Source of the DNA: Agelas oroides
Taxonomy: Eukaryota; Porifera; Demospongiae; Agelasida; Agelasidae
NCBI GenBank assembly: GCA_949130485.1
Contig: OX422183.1
Location: 23,171,702-23,235,701, forward strand
Length of the DNA: 64,000 nucleotides
Direction of reading: 5' to 3'
Positions 57,004 through 64,000 of the stretch are shown piece after piece. The position numbers and the translations under genes were made by a program. Each line of letters starts with the position of its first letter. The first letter of the stretch is position 1. Below the pieces are notes generated by a model. The model saw nothing but the letters and a program-made list of their open reading frames with translations, searched no databases and had not been told where the DNA came from.

Positions 57004-60000
57004 ATGGCTGCTAACCGGACCGTTGGTCAAATGCAGGAGTTCAATCCTGATATTGAAACTGTCACGGCATACCTCGAGCGGTTTCAGATGTTCGTTGCCG
57101 CCAACGGTATCGAGGACGCCAAGTTAGTCCCTACACTTCTGACTGTCGTAGGCTCGAAGCACTACTCCCTCATTCGCGGGCTTGTTTCCCCAGTGTTGCC
57201 GAAGGACAAGTCCTACGAGGACCTGGTAACTCTTCTGAAAAAGCACTATGATCCAGAACCTATCGTCATCGCCGAGCGTTTCCATTTTTACGAGCGAAGC
57301 CAGAAACCCGGGGAGTCGATCGCAGACTATCTGGCAAGCCTCAGACGACTGGCTAGCCGATGCCAGTTCGGCGCCTTCCTCGCAGAGGCGCTGAGAGATC
57401 GGTTGGTGTGCGGACTATTGAGCGAGAACATTCAGAAAGCCCTGCTATCGAAGGCTGACCTTACCTTGGAGAAGGCCCTGGAGATATCCCAAGGCATGGA
57501 AGCCGCGGCGCAGAAGTCGAAAGAACTGAAGGGAAACCATCGCTCCAACGCCGTGCTGGCAGTTGATACACCTGGCAGGATGTGTGACAGGTGCGGCCGT
57601 GGGAATCACGATAAGCGTGACTGCAAATTCAAAGGTGCTACATGCCACAATTGTGGAAAGGTGGGCCACATTGCACCTGTGTGTAGATCAAAGCCTTCGC
57701 GGAGACCGCCCAGGAGCACTACAAGGAAAACAAAGTGGTTAGCTACATCAGAATCTGGCCACTCCCTAGCCCAACCAGATCCCGTTCCACTGTTTGTTAT
57801 CAAGGACAGATCTTCCTCGCCCTATGTAGTGGAACTAAGGGTGAATGGACAGCCTCTTACTATGGAAGTGGACACTGGCGCAGCTGTATCCTTGGCCCCG
57901 GAGTCAGCGGTGACCTCATTACTCCCTTCTGCCATTATACAGCCGTCTAACGTAGTTCTGAAGACCTACACAGGGGAACAGATTCCGGTGAAGGGGTCTA
58001 TGAAGGTGGATGTCAGTTATGGTGAGCAATACCATCGGAATTTGAAGCTTCTTGTTGTCCAAGGCTCGGGTCCTAGCCTGATGGGCCGTGATTGGCTGAG
58101 AGTCGTGACTTTGGACTGGAGGAAAGTCGGGAAGGTGTCCACATCTGCTAGCCTCGAGAATCGAGTTGTTGAACTCCAAGAACAGTTCCAGGAAGTCTTC
58201 TCGGGGACATTGGGCACTATCACCCCTTTCAAGGCCACACTCAGTGTTATGGCAGACGCCACACCCAAGTTCTTCAAGCCACATTCGGTCCCCTTCGCCT
58301 TACGAGAGCGTGTTGAGAACGAGCTGGATCGGTTGGAACAAGCCGGAGTTTTGGAGAAGACACACTACAGTGAGTGGGCCGCCCCTGTCATGGCTGTACC
58401 CAAGCGAGATGGCCGAATTCGTCTGTGCGGGGACTACAAGGTCACGGTGAATCCTGTCTTGGACATAGACCAATACCCCTTGCCCAAGCCCGAGGACATT
58501 TTCGCAACCCTGGCTGGAGGCAAACGCTTCACTACCCTGGACTTGACTCATGCATATAACCAGCTGTTGTTGGACGAAGACTCCCGCAAATACGTTACCG
58601 TCAATACCCACAAGGGTCTTTACCAATATACACGACTTCCGTTCGGGATTGCCTCAGCTCCTGCAGTGTTTCAACGGACCATGGATACAATACTCCAGGG
58701 AGCTGAGGGTGTAGCCTGCTATATTGATGATATCATCATCACGGGAAGGACTGATGAAGAGCATGTGGAGCACCTCAAGGAGGTGCTGCGACGCCTGTTG
58801 CAACATGGTGTGCACGTGAACCAGACGAAATGTAGGTTTCTCCAACCCAGTGTGACCTTTCTTGGACACTGTATCGATGCGGAAGGAATTCACCCCACTG
58901 AGGACAAGTTAAAGGCTATCACTCAAGCGCCCATGCCAAAGAATGTGCAGGAGCTACGCTCGTTCCTGGGGCTCATCAATTACTACGGGAAGTTCATTCC
59001 CAATGCTGCCACCATCTTAGCTCCATTGAATGACCTCCTTCGCAAGGATGCTGACTGGAAATGGTCGTCAAAGTGCCAGGAGAGTTTTGACCTGGCCAAG
59101 AAGACTCTGGTGTCTTCAGAAGTCCTTGTGCACTACAACCCTGATCTGCCTATCCGTTTGGCAGGAGATGCCTCAGCATATGGTGTCGGAGCCGTGATCG
59201 CGCACGTGCTCTCTGATGGGTCCGAGCATCCCATAGCTTTTGCCTCACGAACCCTCACCAGCAGTGAGAGGAATTACGCACAAGTGGAAAAAGAGGCCTT
59301 GTCACTGATTTTTGGAGTGAAACGGTTCCACTCCTACCTGTATGGCAGACACTTCACTGTTGTCACCGACCACAAGCCACTTACCGCCATCTTGGGTCCC
59401 AAGAAAGGGATACCCCCTCTGGCTGCTGCGAGATTGCAGAGATGGGCATGGATCCTCTCAGCTTACCAATACGAGATTGAGTTTCGTCCAACTGGCGACC
59501 ATGGGAATGCAGATGGACTTTCACGTCTTCCCCTGACTGGAATTCCCCCAGAAGATGTTAATTCAGACCCCAAGATTTTCAACATCTCGCAGATGGAAGC
59601 TTTGCCGGTGTCTGTACGTCAATTGCGAGCCACTACAGCATCCGACCGGATTCTCAGTAAGGTGTTTCGATACACCAAGCGAGGTTGGCCTCACCGGGTT
59701 CCGCAATGTTTTCGTCCATTCTTTGACCGACGCAATGAGCTAACGGTGGAGGAGGGGTGTATCCTTTGGGGATACAGAGTTGTCATACCCCAGAAACTGA
59801 GAGAGAAACTTCTCCGTGAGCTACACAAGGATCACCCTGGGGTGACCAGAATGAAGTCAGTGGCTCGGAGTTATATGTGGTGGCCGGGTCTCGATAAGGA
59901 GTTGGAACAGCTGGCAAAAACGTGCCTGTCCTGTCAAGCTGTCAAACAAGCTCCATCTGTGGTTCCACTGCAACCGTGGATATGGCCTGCTCGGCCGTGG

Positions 60001-60937
60001 CAACGTGTCCACTTGGATTTCGCGGGTCCATTTCAAGGTACCATGTTTTTGGTTGGAATTGATGCCTATTCAAAGTGGCCAGAAGTCAGATTGATGTCGA
60101 CCACCACAGTTTCGAAGACATGTGATGTTTTGCGAGAGTGGTTTGCTTCTCATGGGATTCCGGAACAGCTTGTGACGGACAATGGGCCCCAGTTCACTGC
60201 CGAGGAGTTCGAGATTTTCACCAAACAAAATGGAATCAAGCACGTGAAGAGTGCACCCTATCACCCTGCTTCAAATGGGTTGGCTGAGAGATTCATCCAG
60301 TCCCTCAAACAGAGTCTAAAGGCATCCCTTCATGACGGCCGCTCTCTGTGTCAGCGACTTTCCTCGTACTTACTCACTTATCCGAAGTTATCGCACTACT
60401 GCACACTCCACCACAGGAGTGCCCCCTTGCCAACTTTTTACTCAGAGAGATCTCAGAACACGTTTTAGTCTGCTGCTACCTGACCCCGAGAAAACAGTGA
60501 GGAATAGACAATCACTTCAAAAGTTCTCTCATGATCGACGTTCTCGACCAAGAGAGTGGAGACTCGGAGACCGAGTTCTGGCTCGTAATTTTAGAGCAGG
60601 ACCTGATTGGTTGCCAGGCACCATCGTCGAAGTGCTGGGACCTGTAACCTACCTGGTGGAGGTGAACGGAGGACGTCAATGGAAGAGACATGCAGACCAG
60701 CTAAAAGACTGGTTGGCACCTGCACCCCAGGTTGATTCGAATGCCTCCAGTGGATCTGACTCTGAGCCGTTTCCGGAAGTTCCTGTTACTGCTCCTGAGC
60801 CTGCAGATCGTTCAATAGAAGTTGAACCCATAGAGGAGACCGGAACTCCTGGATCTGGACTGTCACCGCCCACTGCGGAGAGTGGGGAGAGAAGGTATCC
60901 AGCACACATCAGGCAACCGCCTGATCGATATCAGTAA
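57004..60937 (+). pseudogene. gag-pol polyprotein of the Ty3/gypsy element, one frame break in integrase
   Basis: One frame from 57004 to 60468 (1154 codons) holds all domains in gypsy order. It has a Gag segment (PGESIADYLASLRRLASRC) and two zinc knuckles (CDRCGRGNHDKRDC and CHNCGKVGHIAPVC). The protease follows (VDTG at 289-292, later LMGRDWL). The reverse transcriptase carries PFGIASAPAVFQR and YIDD at 573-576, and RNase H carries AGDASAYGVGAV and TDHKPLTAIL. The integrase has an H/C zinc domain and Asp1005, Asp1059 and Glu1095, i.e. the D-D-35-E spacing. About 30 codons past Glu1095 the frame is lost: a roughly 10-bp insertion near 60381-60391, bounded by TTAT repeats, shifts reading so that the frame ends at 60468. 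The integrase C-terminus and a GPY-like tail (VLARNFRAG, GTIVEVLGPVTYLVEV) continue in another frame to 60937. No env frame is seen. All catalytic residues are intact, so this is a very recent copy inactivated mainly by that insertion. Confidence 0.85.
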
Positions 60938-61024
60938 TTGTCAGACTTTGAACTGAACGTTGGTGTCAGTGTGTATGCATGTCTGTCTTTACTCTTATTT
61001 CATTTTTGTAGGAACTCTCTCATT

Positions 61025-61037
61025 AAGGAGGGAGGGA
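61025..61037 (+). other. Polypurine tract of the gypsy element
   Basis: AAGGAGGGAGGGA directly abuts the 3' LTR, as expected for plus-strand priming. Confidence 0.8.
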
Positions 61038-61240
61038 TGTGATATATGTTAATTTCCTGTACACGTGGGCTCCCGCCCCCGCCTCAGTTTGTGTATTTAA
61101 ATGTTCTGTCACCAGCATTCTGGCAGTCAGTCAGTTTGTATGCGTATTACTCTGGATCCATATCTGTGCACTTTCAATAAAGTTTTAGTCTTTCTATAGT
61201 GACAGTGCGAACCTAGCAGCCTGCGTGGTACGACACCACA
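61038..61240 (+). repeat. 3' LTR
   Basis: 203 bp, apparently identical to the 5' LTR, followed by GGTCC and the resumed minisatellite. Confidence 0.9.
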
Positions 61241-61559
61241 GGTCCCAGGGGAAGGCTTGTCGGTTTCTGTGTAGTCTGTCTTTGGTGTTCAGAGAAGAGT
61301 ACCCAATGGGGGCTATTTCAGCCATTAAATACATTCTTTTTCATCCATGCTCTCCCTGCCTTGACAGTATAATTAGCTACTCCCTCAACTTGCTTGGGTC
61401 CATTTTTTCTTTTTCATATACATGTATACAACTTAGCTGCATTAATATTACTAACCATAAATGTACTATGATAAGTTTCTTTTTTGTACAACACTATCTG
61501 TGCTGCCGTCTTATGAGCCTAGCTGGCTTGCTGTCCTAGGGACAAGACGTAAGAATACA

Positions 61560-61580
61560 ATTCATTCATTCATTCATTCA
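61560..61580. repeat. ATTC microsatellite
   Basis: Five to six ATTC units. Confidence 0.9.
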
Positions 61581-61581
61581 T

Positions 61582-61742
61582 TGGGAGTTCGAATCTTGTC
61601 CGCTGTCCGGAATCAAGAAGCGTCCGCCTCTCGGAGGTTATTTATGTATTAGTACTATAGTAATTTCAATCCGTAACACAGCGTTTGTCCCTATAGAGAG
61701 GTTGTCCGCTTCTCGGAGGGTCCGTTATGGGAGGTTCGACTG
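61582..61742. mobile_element. pogo/Tigger-like terminal fragment
   Basis: It ends GGGAGGTTCGACTG followed by TA. In reverse complement it matches the left end of 55051-56311 joined to the segment around 55830-55880, with the part between deleted. Confidence 0.65.
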
Positions 61743-61744
61743 TA

Positions 61745-62058
61745 CTCTGAAGTGTTCCTACACACCCCCTGCATCAAGCAGTACACACCCCCACTTATTA
61801 AAACCACGTCTTTACTCTATTAAACTGCATGGGACGGTGTATTGCCCCGGTGATTTAACAAAGAGCCTTATTTTAACACAGCTCAAACATCAACGAGTCA
61901 TCCATACTTGCACACCTGCATACAAGAGACGAAACAACAGCATTGCACAACAATACTTTCACAGTTGTGATGTAATGTGTGCTGACTACTATTACCCATC
62001 CATGTGGCATTCGACCGCTCGCTCAGGCTCGCCCCAAGATGCCTTGCATCTACACTAG
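61745..62058 (+). mobile_element. Helitron 3' end, type 1, second copy
   Basis: It is homologous to 33590-33901. It ends GCTCGCCCCAAGATGCC, GCATC, TACACTAG, T. The hairpin GATGC-CTT-GCATC is intact. Confidence 0.65.
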
Positions 62059-62115
62059 TATATTGAGACACGTGACTTCCGTACTCCGACTTGTGTGAAC
62101 AATCATATATATATA

Positions 62116-62500
62116 TCTGTCGTACGTATTCGTATGTCTTTTTAGACTGCAATTTAACGCAACCATTGGGTGAAGATGGGGAAGAGAGAGACGCTTGGGA
62201 GGAGTAGCTGGAACATGAAAGTTTACTGTAAGAGGACTGCAAGATGTGAATACAGACCTGGCTACTTACAGAACGAAGATGGCGGCTGAGATTCTTTGAC
62301 AGTTGAATAGCTGACGGTGTATTGATCATCCGTAGCGACTTTTTGACGCCTCTCCTATTTGTGTAAAAACTATGCATAACAGTGTTTTCGGGGTCAGTAG
62401 AGGTCAGCACGAGTCGCAGATGGCGGCTTTGAAAGTTGAATAGCTGATGGTGTATTTATCATCCGTAGCGACTTTTCGATGCTTCTCCTATTTTGTGTAA
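62116..62500 (+). mobile_element. Helitron 5' end with a tandem 140-bp unit
   Basis: After an AT-rich tract, TCTGTCGTACGTATTCGTATG matches the 5' ends at 46297 and 36273. From 62280, a unit of about 140 bp (GTTGAATAGCTGA, ATCATCCGTAGCGACTTTT, CTCCTATTTTGTGTAA-like) occurs one and a half times. A related unit lies at 33405-33545. The element's 3' end is not found before the gypsy fragment begins. Confidence 0.45.
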
Positions 62501-62581
62501 GAACCAAAAAACCATTGGGCGAAGGTTTGGGGGTTCGTGATAGTTGAGGTTGAGATTGCTGGTGAGACCTTCCGCACCTGA

Positions 62582-64000
62582 ATGGAGGTAGCATCTGCAC
62601 TGACTGCTGAGGCCATCCTTGGGGTTGATTTCTTGGAGTCCCACAATTGCACACCCGAGATTGGGAAGAGAGTTCTACGATTTGCCAATCAGGGAGTAGC
62701 TATTGCCCTGCACGGCTCCTCCCCAGAACCTGTGACTGTACAAGCCCAACCCTGTGTACCAGTACGAATGATTAACACACAATCTGAATCTGTTGTTGTT
62801 TTCAAGGGCACTAAGGTGGGAGTGGTGGAAGAAACTGAGGGGCCACCTTCCACAGTTGCTGTTGTAGAACCAAGCACGGGAGAGAGTCCTGAGATTTCAG
62901 AAGACAAATGAGAAAGGCTCTGGAAGATGGTAGAGGATGGTGGTGAAGACCTGACACAAGAGCAGAAGCAGCAGTTTTTCCTGTTGTTGTTGGCTAACAC
63001 TGATGTGTTTGCAGAGAGTGACAACCCGGGATGTACCAGTTTGGTAAAACATCGTGTGGACACTGGAAACAGTCCACCTATTCAGCAGCCTGTCCGCTGA
63101 ATTCCTCTACATAAATGAGAGGAAGCGAAGCATCTGCTGCAGGACATGCTTGCCAAAGGAGTGATACAGCCATCCTCCAGCCCCTGGACATCACCCATAG
63201 TCCTGGTCCCCCCAAAAGATGGGAATGTGAGATTTTGTATTGTCTATCAGAAGGTCAATGCTGTCACAAGACGAGATGCATACCCCTTTCATGTATGGAT
63301 GATACGCTGGACACCTTAGCAGGAGCCAAATTGTTCAGTACTCTCGACATGGTGAGTGGGTACTGGCAGGTGGAAGTAGCAGATGAAAACAAGGAGAAAA
63401 CAGCATTTTGTACACCAGATGGCCTCTGCGAGTACTCCCATTTGGCCTCAGCAATGGACCTGCCACGTTTCAACGATTGATGGACTTAGTCTTGTCTGGC
63501 CTACAGTGGTCTAGCTGTCTAGTATACCTGGATGACATTATCGTGGTCGGGCGGTCTTTTCACGAACACCTCCAGAATCTGGAGAGTGTGTTCCAACTCT
63601 GCGAAGCACTGGACTGCAGTTGAAACCCAAGAAATTCACATTCATGAGGAAAGAGGTCTTGGACCTGGGACACCTAGTGTCTAAAGAAGGGATTGCTACA
63701 GACCATTTAAGTGGACTGCAGAATCCCAGTGGTGCCTGGTGGAGCTGAAATGTAGGCTGACCACAACATCTGTTCTGGCCTACCCAGATTACAGCAGACC
63801 ATTTATTCTTGATACCGATGTGAGTGATTTTGGCATTAGGGCAGTGCTCGCTCAAAATGATGATGACGGCCATGAGCGTGTTGTTGCTGAGCGCAGATAC
63901 TGTGTCACTTGAAGGGAACTGCTAGCAGTTGTGGTGTTCACAAAGCACTTCCGTCCTTACCTTTTGGGCCGAGAATTCATTCTGCGCACGGACCATGGTT
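62582..64000 (+). pseudogene. Decayed Ty3/gypsy pol fragment, cut by the window end
   Basis: In order: a protease remnant (AEAILGVDFLESHNC); a linker open until a stop at 62909; RT fragments spread over all three frames (STLDMVSGYWQVEVADENKE, FGLSNGPATFQRLMDLVLSG, VYLDDIIVVGRSFHEHL, LKPKKFTFMRKEVLDLGHLV); and an RNase H start (LDTDVSDFGI, LLAVVVFTKHFRPYLLG, TDHG) at the edge. At least five frame changes and several stops are visible. It differs from the element at 56759 (FGLSNGP and YLDD here, FGIASAP and YIDD there), so it is a separate, older family. Confidence 0.75.

Larger units (their letters stand above)
56759..61240 (+). mobile_element. Complete Ty3/gypsy LTR retrotransposon with identical LTRs
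   Basis: Two 203-bp LTRs (56759-56961 and 61038-61240) begin TGTGATATATG and end CACCACA. I see no difference between them by eye. The 5-bp target duplication GGTCC is at 56754-56758 and 61241-61245. A purine tract AAGGAGGGAGGGA (61025-61037) directly precedes the 3' LTR. A candidate primer-binding site starts at about 56964 (TGGCGACGAGGGTGGG). The LTR contains GTATTTAAAT (TATA-like) and CAATAAAG (polyadenylation-like). Confidence 0.9.

Overview
The window looks like a transposon-dense stretch of a metazoan genome, most likely a demosponge such as Amphimedon (an inference from gene style and repeat content; no search was run). Evidence for a eukaryote: phase-consistent exons with GT/AG introns, signal-peptide mini-exons, Ig/FN3 receptor-like genes, non-LTR and Ty3/gypsy retrotransposons, Helitrons with intron-containing genes, and many miniature inverted-repeat elements. 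There are no operons, bacterial ribosome-binding sites or CRISPR arrays.

Region 1 (1-32 kb) holds the host-like genes, all on the minus strand. Gene A (6326 to 2264) can be assembled as six exons that close into a 385-residue protein: signal peptide, Cys-rich Ig-like domain, two fibronectin-III-like domains, one membrane helix and a very short tail. A degenerate tandem copy, gene B (13945 to about 10500), has lost a start codon, carries an in-frame stop and has exon deletions. Gene C (26287 to 22838) is a related small receptor of 223 residues: signal peptide, Ig-like domain, three Ser/Thr/Pro stalk micro-exons and a terminal membrane helix. Every internal junction in gene C is phase 1. Between and inside these genes lie many short DNA transposons. 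Several have recognisable target duplications, and three have an empty paralogous site elsewhere in the window.

Region 2 (32-37.5 kb) has a 195-bp tandem satellite, more miniature elements, Helitron ends and one intact single-exon gene (37156 to 36608) with a possible Tudor-like C-terminus.

Region 3 (38-48.5 kb) is a pair of decayed Helitrons. The first encodes an STPR-type 23-residue repeat protein in which the repeat has expanded to about 95 units (6.7 kb), fused through one spliced intron to a conserved Helitron N-terminal domain. The second is an internally deleted 2.2-kb copy with intact-looking 5' TC and 3' CTAG ends and a PIF1-type helicase tail.

Region 4 (48.5-64 kb) has a CR1/L2-like LINE fragment, a nearly full-length but frameshifted non-LTR retrotransposon, and a 60-bp minisatellite interrupted by a pogo-like element and by a very young Ty3/gypsy element. 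That gypsy element has two apparently identical 203-bp LTRs, a 5-bp target duplication and a single short insertion breaking its integrase. A second, heavily decayed gypsy pol runs off the right edge.
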